Position numbers and translations under genes: made by a program. Source: Spirochaetaceae bacterium (GTDB taxonomy: Bacteria > Spirochaetota > Spirochaetia > SZUA-6 > Fen-1364). From it: a stretch of 8,835 nucleotides of DNA. The notes beneath the pieces were generated by a model, which was not told where the DNA came from, searched no databases, and worked only from the letters and a program-made list of their open reading frames with translations. The stretch covers positions 1 through 8,835 of the forward strand of contig PLNO01000067.1 of the NCBI GenBank assembly GCA_003141795.1. The letters are read 5' to 3'. Positions 1 to 6,777 of the stretch are shown here, one piece after another (position 1 is the first letter of the stretch; each line of letters begins with the position of its first letter).

Positions 1-3
1 CCC

Positions 4-465
4 ATGCGACGGACACAGCGGGAGGTGACGTCTCCCGACGAGGTGCGCGCGATCCTCGCCGAGGCCACGGTCCTGTTCCTCTCGTTCCACGACGAGCCGG
101 CCCCCTACGTCATCCCCGTATGCTTCGGGCAGGACGGGGACACCCTGTACGTGCACGGAGCGGCACGAGGCACGAAGATGGACCTCCTGGCCGCGCGGCC
201 CGAGGTCGGTTTTTCCGCATCCACGGAGATGGTCGTCACGAGCGGTGAGACGGCCTGCGACTACGGCTGCCGGGCCAGGAGCGTGGTGGGCACAGGCACC
301 GTGCGGATCGTTGACGGCGCGGAGGAGCGCGCGCGGGGGTTCGACACCATCATGAAGCACTACGTCGAGTCGGCGGAGAGGCTTACCTACAAACCCGACA
401 CCCGGGAGCGGACGTGCCTCCTCGCAATCAGAATCGAATCGATCAGGGGCAAGAGGATCCCATAG
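4..465 (+). CDS. Nim-like pyridoxamine 5'-phosphate oxidase-fold flavoprotein
   Basis: This 153-residue protein looks like the Nim-type branch of the pyridoxamine 5'-phosphate oxidase (PPOX) split-barrel family, small cytoplasmic proteins that bind FMN (sometimes heme or F420) and carry out redox reactions. Some members reduce nitroimidazole drugs. Visible signs are the N-terminal MRRTQREVTSPDEVRAIL stretch typical of Nim-like proteins, the strand with YVIPVCFG (residues 35-42), TLYVHGA (47-53) followed by RGTKMDLL (flavin phosphate region), and CDYGCRARSVVGTGTV (85-100). Length matches the family. The ATG lies 3 nt from the window edge, so its ribosome-binding site cannot be seen, but the N-terminus fits the family well. 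Two cysteines, C85 and C89, are spaced CX3C within the conserved strand. It sits 25 nt upstream of the kinase gene on the same strand and is probably co-transcribed with it. The family assignment is firm. Substrate and exact cofactor cannot be told, and a true pyridoxamine-phosphate oxidase is unlikely given its small size. Confidence 0.88.
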   Translation: MRRTQREVTSPDEVRAILAEATVLFLSFHDEPAPYVIPVCFGQDGDTLYVHGAARGTKMDLLAARPEVGFSASTEMVVTSGETACDYGCRARSVVGTGTVRIVDGAEERARGFDTIMKHYVESAERLTYKPDTRERTCLLAIRIESIRGKRIP

Positions 466-490
466 GAAAAGATTCCCCCCCATCCTGCCG

Positions 491-3400
491 ATGATGGATG
501 CAGGAAGACTTTCAACGATGCCCCCCCTGTTGGTGCTCGATATCACGGGCATGTCGCTCTCTCTGGTGCTGTCCAGCGCCCTCGCGCTCACTGTCGGCGG
601 CTCCGGCTTCCGCAAGGCGATCAACCGCAGCTTCGTGATCTTCGCCGTCATGGAGTCGGGCTGGGCAGTCACCTCCCTGCTCCTCCGTCTCTCCCTCTGG
701 TTCCATCAGGGCAATCCGCAGGTCCTCCTGGAGGAGGCCAGCGCGTTCTTCGCCCTCATGGGTCCCTTCCTCCTCCTGTTCAGCTCGCACTTCGTGAATG
801 TCCGCCGCCGATGGGCGCTGTGGATCTTCATCGGCGTGATGTTCGTGATCGAGGCCAACGCGGCATTTCTCTTCCAGTCCCGGCTCGTCTTCGACCCGGT
901 GCTCGCCGCGAACGGGACCCTCTCCTACCGCTTCTCCCCCATCGGCCTTGCGGGCACCTCGATGCCGACGCTGTGCATGCTCGTCTCCCTGGTGCTCCTC
1001 CTGGTACAGTACAGGCGCGACTACGACCCGTTCATGGCGCTCAGCGTCGTCTTCCTCATCGCCGGCTTCATCACGGGAGGCGTCGTGCTCGTCCGGTTCC
1101 CCGTCATGGCGATCACCAATACGGTGAGCATCGGCGTCATGGGCTGGGGGATCATCAGCAGGCAGCTCTTCAATCCGCTGCGCGATCTGGCGGCGGATCT
1201 GCGCGAGCGCGCCCACCAGCAGGAGCTCATCTCCCAGATCAGCGGCAGGACCACGACTCTCCTGAATCTCAACGAGCTCCTGGAGGAGGCTGTGCAGCTC
1301 ATCCAGTCACGATTCGAATACACCGCTGTCGCCATCCTCCTCACGGAGGGTGACGATCTGGTGATGCGCGCATTCACCCACCTTCACGACAGGGAGCGCC
1401 TGAACACGCTGCGGCTGAAGGTGGGCAGGGAGGGGGTCACGGGCTGGGTGGCGGGCTCCAACAGGCCGCTCGTGGTGGGGGACGTGCGCAAGGAGCCCCG
1501 CTACGTGCCCGGGGGCGCGGACGCCTCCACGCGCTCCGAGCTTGCGGTCCCCATCCGGCGCGACGAGAAGGTCATCGGCGTCCTGGACGTGCAGAGCGCA
1601 CGTCTCAACGCTTTCAACGACAAGGACGTCCTCACCCAGCAGACGGTGGCCGATCAACTGTCCTCCTCGATCGAGAACGCCCGCCTGTACGAAGAGACGC
1701 GCAAGCGCGCCGAGCGCCTGGCGCTCGTCAACCGCATCTCCTCGGCTGCCGGCTCGGTGCTCGACCTCGACGACCTCCTGCAGACCGTGTACGGCGAGGT
1801 CACCCCCATCTTCGAGGCCGACGCTTTCTTCATCGCGCTCTACGATGCTGAAGCGGCGACGGTCGATTTCAGGATCCTCGTGGACCAGGGACGGCACGAA
1901 GCGCCGGTCCAGGAGCCGCTGGGCACGGGGCTCACCTCGCGCGTCATCAACACGCGAAAGCCGCTCCTGATCAATGACCTCGTGCAGCTGGAGAAGGAGG
2001 GGCCTCCCCCCGAGGCGTGGGGCTCCGGACGGGTCCCCACCTCGTGGATCGGCGTGCCCATGCTGCTGGGAGACCGCATCATCGGCGTCATGAGCGTGCA
2101 GAAATACAGACACCACGCCTACGATTCGGACGACCTGCTCCTTGCCAGCACCATCGCCGACCAGGTCGCCGTTGCCGTGGAGAACGCCCGGTTGTACGAG
2201 GAGGTGCGGCTGGAGCTCGACGTACGCCTCCGCACGGAGAAGATCCTCCGCGAATCGGAGGAGAAGTTCCGCAACCTGGCGGAACAGACGCCGAACATGA
2301 TCTTCATCTGGAGCGCGGGGCACATCGTGTACGCCAACCGCCACTGCGAGATGGCACTGGGCTATCCGCGCAAGGAGCTGTACACGATCGACCTGAAGTC
2401 CTTCGCCGCTCCCGAGTACCGAAAGCGGATCAGCGACAACTTCCGCCGCCATCTGGAGGGCGAGCAGGTCCCGCCCTACGAGTGCGTCATCATCACGAGG
2501 ACCGGCCGGCGCATCGACGCCATCCTCACGACGAAGAACATCAGCTACGACGGGGCTCCGGCTCTGCTGGGGCTCGTCACCGACATCACGACACGCAAGC
2601 GCACCGAGCGCTTCCTGAAATCGCTGAACGCCGCCTCACTGGCGATGGAGCAGGCGCTGACGCCCGCGGAAGTCTTCCCCGCGGCGATCCGCGTGCTCAC
2701 GGAGCTCGGCTTCGACTGCGCGGTCCTGCTGATCGCCTCCGAGGGCAGCCGCATGCTGCGCATGCAATGCAGGGGCAACGCGCTCACCGGCGAGATCCGC
2801 GCGCCGCTGGGCTCCGAGACCCCGGCGCAGGAGCTGGCGCTCGACGACATCATCTCCATGGCGCGCGCGATGGACGAGCGCAAGGCGGTGTTCGCCTCCC
2901 TCGAGCCGATGAGCCCGCTTGCGGTGACCGTCGGCATGAAGGCCCGGGTCGGCGCGGTCCCCCAGCCCAGCGAGGCGATCCTCTCCCCCCTCGTCGTCGG
3001 AGACTCCCTCTACGGAATGCTCGTCGTGTCCGGTGCGGACCTGAGCGCCGAAGACCTCCCCATCTTCACCGCCTTCGCCCATCAGGTGGCAGCCGCGTGG
3101 CGCAAGACGCGCCTCATGGGGGAGCTGGAGAAGAGCATCGAGCAGCTCCGCCAGATGCAGAGCCAGCTCCTGCACGCGCAGAAGATGGAGGCGGTGGGAC
3201 GTCTGGCCGGGGGGATCGCGCACGACTTCAACAACCTGCTCACCGTGATCTCGGGCTACACGAGCCTGATGACCGAAAGCATGGAGGGCAACGACTCCGC
3301 CCTCTCCGACCTCGGCCAGATCCGCACCACCATCAAACGGGCATCAGCGCTCACGAGCCGGCTCCTGGCCTTCAGCCGCAAGCAGATCATGCAGCCCGTG

Positions 3401-4342
3401 GTCCTGGACATGAACAAGGTCGTCAACGCCTCCGTCTCCCTGCTGCGGCCGCTGATCGGGGAGGACATCGAGCTTATCGTGAGGCCCTCCACCGAGCCGC
3501 TCCTCGTGCGCGCCGACCCCTACCAGATGGAGCAGGTCCTCATGAACCTCGCGGTCAACGCCCGCGACGCAATGCCGGGCGGCGGCAGGCTCGTCGTGGA
3601 GACCGGCTGCGTGATCGCCGGTCCCCTCGGCCAGACCGCCATGGACGGCACGGACCAGATGCTCGCCGTGCAGCTCCCCGCCGGCCTCTCCCACGGGCAG
3701 TGGGTCGTGCTGCGCGTCCAGGACAACGGCGTGGGCATGACGGAGGAGACGAGGTCGCGCATCTTCGAGCCCTTCTTCACGACGAAGGAGGAAGGAAAGG
3801 GATCGGGCCTCGGACTGTCCACCGTGTACGGCATCGTGACGCAGACGGGGGGCCGTGTGAGGGTCGACAGCGACGTCGGCATGGGCAGCACGTTCGTCAT
3901 CTGCCTCCCCCTCGCCGACTCGGACCACGCCACCCCGAGCGAGGTCGAGCGGCCCCGGACGCTTCTCTCCGGCAGCGGCACGGTGCTCCTCGTGGAGGAC
4001 GAGCCCGACGTGCGGGAGCTCGCCCGACGCGTTCTGGAGCGCGGCGGCTACCACGTGATCCCCGTGATCTCCGCGCGCGAGGCGCTCCTGGTGGCCGAAG
4101 GCTCGGCGGTCCTCGACCTCGTCCTCACCGACGTGGTGATGCCCGGCGGGATCAGCGGCATCGAAATGGGAGAGCGCCTCTCCCGTACGCGCCCCACGCT
4201 CCCCGTGCTCTACATGTCCGGCTATGCGACAGATCTGCGCCTTCCCACCGTTTCAGACAGCTCGACGGTCCCGTTTCTCGGCAAGCCCTTCCAACCCGAC
4301 GAGCTTCTCTCTAAAGTGAAGGAAATGGTAGGAAAACCCTAA
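491..4342 (+). CDS. Membrane-bound hybrid histidine kinase (7TM-GAF-GAF-PAS-GAF-HisKA-HATPase-REC)
   Basis: A 1283-residue hybrid sensor kinase. Residues about 13-224 hold roughly seven hydrophobic segments like the histidine-kinase N-terminal 7TM domain, ending in the typical RQLFNPLRDL (224-233). Two related GAF domains follow (about 255-398 and 418-567), each ending in ADQ...ENARLYEE (395-402 and 564-571). Next come a PAS domain (about 590-703, closing with DITTRKRTERF), a more divergent third GAF (about 710-870) and a helical linker. The HisKA domain has GGIAHDFNNLL with phospho-acceptor H911. The ATPase domain has the N-box NARDAM (N1023), G1 DNGVGM (D1078), F-box FEPFFTTK (1092-1099) and G2 GKGSGLGLS (1102-1110). 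A C-terminal receiver has acidic residues E1169-E1171, phospho-acceptor D1214 (LTDVVMPG), S1243 and K1265. All catalytic residues are present. It should autophosphorylate at the inner membrane and pass phosphate to its own receiver; no Hpt or DNA-binding output is seen. The start is uncertain: ATG518 has an AGGAAG 10 nt upstream, while ATG491 has none at a usual distance. The exporter gene follows after 3 nt. Confidence 0.93.
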   Translation: MMDAGRLSTMPPLLVLDITGMSLSLVLSSALALTVGGSGFRKAINRSFVIFAVMESGWAVTSLLLRLSLWFHQGNPQVLLEEASAFFALMGPFLLLFSSHFVNVRRRWALWIFIGVMFVIEANAAFLFQSRLVFDPVLAANGTLSYRFSPIGLAGTSMPTLCMLVSLVLLLVQYRRDYDPFMALSVVFLIAGFITGGVVLVRFPVMAITNTVSIGVMGWGIISRQLFNPLRDLAADLRERAHQQELISQISGRTTTLLNLNELLEEAVQLIQSRFEYTAVAILLTEGDDLVMRAFTHLHDRERLNTLRLKVGREGVTGWVAGSNRPLVVGDVRKEPRYVPGGADASTRSELAVPIRRDEKVIGVLDVQSARLNAFNDKDVLTQQTVADQLSSSIENARLYEETRKRAERLALVNRISSAAGSVLDLDDLLQTVYGEVTPIFEADAFFIALYDAEAATVDFRILVDQGRHEAPVQEPLGTGLTSRVINTRKPLLINDLVQLEKEGPPPEAWGSGRVPTSWIGVPMLLGDRIIGVMSVQKYRHHAYDSDDLLLASTIADQVAVAVENARLYEEVRLELDVRLRTEKILRESEEKFRNLAEQTPNMIFIWSAGHIVYANRHCEMALGYPRKELYTIDLKSFAAPEYRKRISDNFRRHLEGEQVPPYECVIITRTGRRIDAILTTKNISYDGAPALLGLVTDITTRKRTERFLKSLNAASLAMEQALTPAEVFPAAIRVLTELGFDCAVLLIASEGSRMLRMQCRGNALTGEIRAPLGSETPAQELALDDIISMARAMDERKAVFASLEPMSPLAVTVGMKARVGAVPQPSEAILSPLVVGDSLYGMLVVSGADLSAEDLPIFTAFAHQVAAAWRKTRLMGELEKSIEQLRQMQSQLLHAQKMEAVGRLAGGIAHDFNNLLTVISGYTSLMTESMEGNDSALSDLGQIRTTIKRASALTSRLLAFSRKQIMQPVVLDMNKVVNASVSLLRPLIGEDIELIVRPSTEPLLVRADPYQMEQVLMNLAVNARDAMPGGGRLVVETGCVIAGPLGQTAMDGTDQMLAVQLPAGLSHGQWVVLRVQDNGVGMTEETRSRIFEPFFTTKEEGKGSGLGLSTVYGIVTQTGGRVRVDSDVGMGSTFVICLPLADSDHATPSEVERPRTLLSGSGTVLLVEDEPDVRELARRVLERGGYHVIPVISAREALLVAEGSAVLDLVLTDVVMPGGISGIEMGERLSRTRPTLPVLYMSGYATDLRLPTVSDSSTVPFLGKPFQPDELLSKVKEMVGKP
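502..507 (+). promoter_or_regulatory. Candidate ribosome-binding site favouring an internal kinase start
   Basis: AGGAAG lies 10 nt before the ATG at 518, which would start the kinase at residue 10 of the longest reading frame. The ATGs at 491 and 494 have only AGGAAAAG at 464-471, about 19 nt away from 491, which is too far for normal initiation. Starting at 518 leaves all hydrophobic segments intact. This makes 518 a serious alternative start, though spacing alone cannot decide it. Confidence 0.45.
4330..4336 (+). promoter_or_regulatory. Ribosome-binding site of the exporter gene inside the kinase 3' end
   Basis: AGGAAAA lies 9 nt before the exporter ATG at 4346 and falls within the last codons of the kinase, whose TAA ends at 4342. 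Ribosomes finishing the kinase would stop almost on the exporter start, so translational coupling of the two genes is likely. Confidence 0.6.
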
Positions 4343-4345
4343 CTC

Positions 4346-5767
4346 ATGGAAAATGCGCGCACCCAGCCCACTCACCGGTACGTGATCCTGGTGATCGTCC
4401 TCACCGGCGTGCTCATGTCGGTACTGGACGGCATCGTCGTCAGCATCGCGCTGCCGACGATCACAGCGTCGTTCGGCGTCGACATCTCCCTGTCGCAGTG
4501 GACGATCACGGCGTACATGCTCACCCTCACGAGCCTGCTGCTGTTCTTCGGCAAGGTCGCCGAGTTCACCGGCCGTACGATCCTGTTCATTGCGGGGTTC
4601 ACCCTGTTCACACTCGCCTCGCTCGCCTGCGGACTTTCCACGACCCTCACGCAGCTCATCGCCTTCCGCGTAGCGCAGGGCGTCGGCGGGGCGATGGTGT
4701 TCAGCATCAGCAGCGCGATCCTGTTCCTCGCGTTTCCCCCGGAGGAACGCGGCAGGGCCATGGGCTACCTCGGCTCGACGGTTGCCGTGGGGAGCATCCT
4801 CGGTCCCGTGCTCGGGGGATTCCTCGTGGACGCGCTGGGCTGGCGCTCGATATTCCTCATCAACGTTCCCATCGGCGTGGTGCTCGTCACCTGCTCCCTC
4901 ATCTTCCTGAAGGCTCACGAGGAACGCACCCCCTCCTTTCAGATGGACTGGCCTGGCGCTGCGCTCCTTGCCGTGGCCCTCTTCTCCCTCATGTTCTTCC
5001 TCTCGCGCCTGGAGCAGGTGTCGGCGTCGCCGCTCGTCGCGATCCTGTGCGGCGCGTTGTTCCTCGTTTCCACCGCGGGCTTTCTCCTGCGCGAATCGCG
5101 CGCCGCGCAACCGCTTCTGGATCTGCGCATCTTCCGCAATCGCGGCTTCACCCTGCCCGTTCTGGCCATGATGCTGTACTTCGTGTCCAACTTCATGATC
5201 AACGTCGTCGGCCCCTTCTACTTTCAGGGCGTCATGGGCTTCACCCCCACGCAGGTCGGGCTTCTCTTCCTCGTCATGCCGCTGATCATGATCGTCGCCT
5301 CGCCTGCCTCGGGCTGGCTGTACGACAAGCGCCACTGGCCGTACTACGGCGTGGTGGGAATGTCCGTTGTCGCGCTATGCTACATCGCCCTGGGACTGCT
5401 CGCCCGGCTGTGGCCCAGCATCCCCGCGATGGCCGGCATCTTCGTCCTGCTCGGTCTGGGAAGCGCGTTCTTCCAGAGCCCCAACAGCACAGAGGTGATG
5501 AACGCTCTTCCGCGCAGCCAGACCCCCGTTGCCTCCTCCGTCTCCGCCGCGGTGCGCAACCTCGGCATGACGCTCGGCGTCGCGATGGCCTCGCTCCTGC
5601 TCCCGCTGCAGATGCGGCTTGCAGGGGTCAGCGGCGGTGTGCTCGCAGCCCCTAAGGGCATTCTGTCCACTGCCATCGCACGCATCATGTTCATGAGCGG
5701 CGCCATTTGCCTTCTTACTCTCCTCCTCCTGGTCAGGCACCGCTCGACCGCGCAACGCGGGGCATGA
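4346..5767 (+). CDS. DHA2-family (EmrB/QacA-type) MFS multidrug exporter
   Basis: A 473-residue inner-membrane transporter of the major facilitator superfamily, DHA2 branch (drug:proton antiporters, usually 14 membrane segments). The diagnostic motifs are in order: motif D1 in the first helix, LDGIVVSIALPTI (27-39, D28); a motif A-like GKVAEFTGRT (69-78) between helices 2 and 3; motif B around R108 (RVAQGVGGAM); and the antiporter motif C GSILGPVLGG (149-158) followed by GWRSIFLINVPIG (165-177). Length is normal for DHA2 proteins. Motif A has E73 where Asp is usual. Proteins of this family export toxic organic compounds, antibiotics or metabolites using the proton gradient; the substrate cannot be read from sequence. 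No membrane-fusion protein (EmrA-like) is next to it, so it probably works alone. It begins 3 nt after the kinase stop with its own ribosome-binding site in the kinase 3' end, so it is very likely co-expressed with the kinase and converges with the SDR gene downstream. Confidence 0.92.
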   Translation: MENARTQPTHRYVILVIVLTGVLMSVLDGIVVSIALPTITASFGVDISLSQWTITAYMLTLTSLLLFFGKVAEFTGRTILFIAGFTLFTLASLACGLSTTLTQLIAFRVAQGVGGAMVFSISSAILFLAFPPEERGRAMGYLGSTVAVGSILGPVLGGFLVDALGWRSIFLINVPIGVVLVTCSLIFLKAHEERTPSFQMDWPGAALLAVALFSLMFFLSRLEQVSASPLVAILCGALFLVSTAGFLLRESRAAQPLLDLRIFRNRGFTLPVLAMMLYFVSNFMINVVGPFYFQGVMGFTPTQVGLLFLVMPLIMIVASPASGWLYDKRHWPYYGVVGMSVVALCYIALGLLARLWPSIPAMAGIFVLLGLGSAFFQSPNSTEVMNALPRSQTPVASSVSAAVRNLGMTLGVAMASLLLPLQMRLAGVSGGVLAAPKGILSTAIARIMFMSGAICLLTLLLLVRHRSTAQRGA

Positions 5768-5801
5768 CCCGCACGGCCACCCGCAGATACCCGGACAGGC
5801 G
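5768..5801. other. Convergent intergenic gap
   Basis: Thirty-four bases separate the stop codons of the converging exporter and SDR genes. No classic intrinsic terminator with a T-run is visible on either strand. A weak 6-bp inverted repeat, CCGGAC at 5791-5796 with GTCCGG at 5819-5824 (22-nt loop), runs into the end of the SDR gene and could help termination, but it is short and lacks a U-tract. Confidence 0.3.
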
Positions 5802-6668
5802 TCAATCGGCAGCGGGGAGTCCGGTCATCGAGCAGGAGAGCTCCCAGAGTCTCCGCATGCTGTCGCGGTCCATCGATGCCGGGCTCGACGGCACCTCTTT
5901 GCACTTGGTGAAGTACTTGCCCGTTAGTCCCTGCACCTCGGCGGAGCTGGCGAGGTAGATGCTCGTGAGAGCACCCTTCTCGGGACTGATGGCTCCCAAC
6001 TTCTGCGCGATCCTCATCATGACGCCCATGAACGATCCATCACTCTTGCCGAAATCCGTGGCGACGAAACCGGGGTGCAGGGCATTCACGGTGATTCCCG
6101 CACCGGAAAGCCTGCGGGAGAGCTCGTAGGTGAAGAGGAGATTCCCGAGCTTCGACTGGCCGTAGGCGCTCCAGCCGCTGTAGCGCCGTTTTCCCTCGAG
6201 GTCGTCGAATCGCATCGTCGAGCCCACGTGCGCACCGGAGGAAACCGTGACGACCCGCGACGCCGGCTTCTGCCGCAGCGAATCGATGAGAAGGTTCGTG
6301 AGGAGGAAAGGGGTGAGGTGGTTGAGAGCGAACGTCATCTCCACGCCGTCGGCCGTTTCGATCCTCTTGGGGAAGAATCCGCCGACGTTGTTCACGAGCA
6401 CGTCGAGGCCCTCAAACCGGGACGCGAACAGCGCCGCCGTGGCGCGCACCTGCTTCTGCACCGAAAGGTCGGCGATGAGGTACTCGACGGACGAATTGCC
6501 CGTGGACTGCTCTATCCAGGCGCGCGTGGCTTCCGCTTTCACTTGATTGCGTGCAACGAAGACGACCTTTGCCCCGTCATCGGCGAGCTCGTGCGCGGTG
6601 ACCCGCCCGATACCGGCCGTTGCCCCGGTAATGAGGACCGTTTTGCCCTGCATCAACCCTGAACGCAT
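5802..6668 (-). CDS. Short-chain dehydrogenase/reductase (retinol dehydrogenase-like SDR)
   Basis: A 288-residue cytoplasmic oxidoreductase of the classical SDR family with a Rossmann fold. Visible signatures are the cofactor-binding TGATAGIG (14-21), ADL with D67, NNVGG (93-97), the catalytic N116 (FALNH), the serine in VSSGAH (S143 or S144), and the YGQSK pair Y169/K173, followed by HPGFVATDFG (198-207). R40 at the end of the second strand (FVARN), with no acidic residue there, points to NADP(H) rather than NAD(H). The domain order and the gap between Ser and Tyr resemble retinol dehydrogenase/WW-domain-oxidoreductase-like SDRs, which reduce or oxidise carbonyl/alcohol groups of varied substrates; the real substrate is unknown. 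The start at 6668 is supported by AGGGAG 9 nt upstream; an ATG at 6653 (residue 6) is a weaker alternative. It lies 109 nt downstream of the zinc dehydrogenase gene on the same strand, so it may be read through from it or have its own promoter. Confidence 0.92.
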   Translation of the reverse strand: MRSGLMQGKTVLITGATAGIGRVTAHELADDGAKVVFVARNQVKAEATRAWIEQSTGNSSVEYLIADLSVQKQVRATAALFASRFEGLDVLVNNVGGFFPKRIETADGVEMTFALNHLTPFLLTNLLIDSLRQKPASRVVTVSSGAHVGSTMRFDDLEGKRRYSGWSAYGQSKLGNLLFTYELSRRLSGAGITVNALHPGFVATDFGKSDGSFMGVMMRIAQKLGAISPEKGALTSIYLASSAEVQGLTGKYFTKCKEVPSSPASMDRDSMRRLWELSCSMTGLPAAD

Positions 6669-6677
6669 CCGATTCTT

Positions 6678-6683
6678 CTCCCT
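6678..6683 (-). promoter_or_regulatory. Ribosome-binding site of the SDR gene
   Basis: On the minus strand AGGGAG precedes the ATG at 6668 with a 9-nt spacer, which supports that start over the ATG at 6653. Confidence 0.6.
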
Positions 6684-6719
6684 TTCGCCGATGGCCTACC
6701 GGCACGACAGTGTCAATCG

Positions 6720-6748
6720 AACATACCGATGGATACGCGCCGGGGCAA
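6720..6748 (-). promoter_or_regulatory. Weak sigma70-like promoter candidate for the SDR gene
   Basis: On the minus strand TTGCCC (6743-6748) and TATGTT (6720-6725) are separated by exactly 17 nt. Each matches the sigma70 consensus at four of six positions. Transcription would begin near 6713, leaving a leader of about 45 nt. A TTGACA also occurs on this strand (6711-6716) but has no good -10 box after it. The match is weak and the sigma factors of this organism are unknown. Confidence 0.25.
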
Positions 6749-6777
6749 GAATCGGAGGAGGAGTGGGCGGCCCGCGG

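Larger units (their letters stand above)
6668..6756 (-). repeat. Long-range inverted repeat covering the SDR ribosome-binding site
   Basis: The arms at 6668-6677 and 6747-6756 are perfectly complementary over 10 bp (TCCGATTCTT with AAGAATCGGA). After a 2-nt mismatch the pairing resumes for 3 bp at 6680-6682 with 6742-6744, inside the AGGGAG ribosome-binding site of the SDR gene. The loop is about 69 nt. In a transcript that crosses the whole gap the structure could hide the site and the first base of the start codon. Whether it forms is inference; a chance match cannot be excluded. Confidence 0.4.

Noticed and set aside
1307..2452. A 381-codon open frame antisense to the GAF/PAS part of the kinase
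   Set aside because: Low-complexity, GC-driven composition and complete overlap with a well-supported gene.
2017..4314. A 765-codon open frame on the + strand overlapping the kinase
   Set aside because: It lies in another frame of the kinase gene, is rich in Arg, Pro, Gly and His as expected from out-of-frame GC-rich DNA, and shows no domain. The kinase frame carries all motifs.
4253..5335. A 360-codon open frame antisense to the exporter gene
   Set aside because: Its composition (Glu, Asp, Arg, His, Gly, without hydrophobic pattern) is that of the reverse complement of a membrane-protein gene. No ribosome-binding site or family resemblance is seen.
5707..5958. Small + strand open frame spanning the end of the exporter gene and the SDR 3' end
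   Set aside because: It overlaps two firm genes, has no recognisable start signal and no similarity to known small proteins.
6769..6777. GC-rich palindromic stretch after the zinc dehydrogenase stop as a terminator
   Set aside because: The possible stem is only 3-4 bp and no T-run follows on the minus strand.
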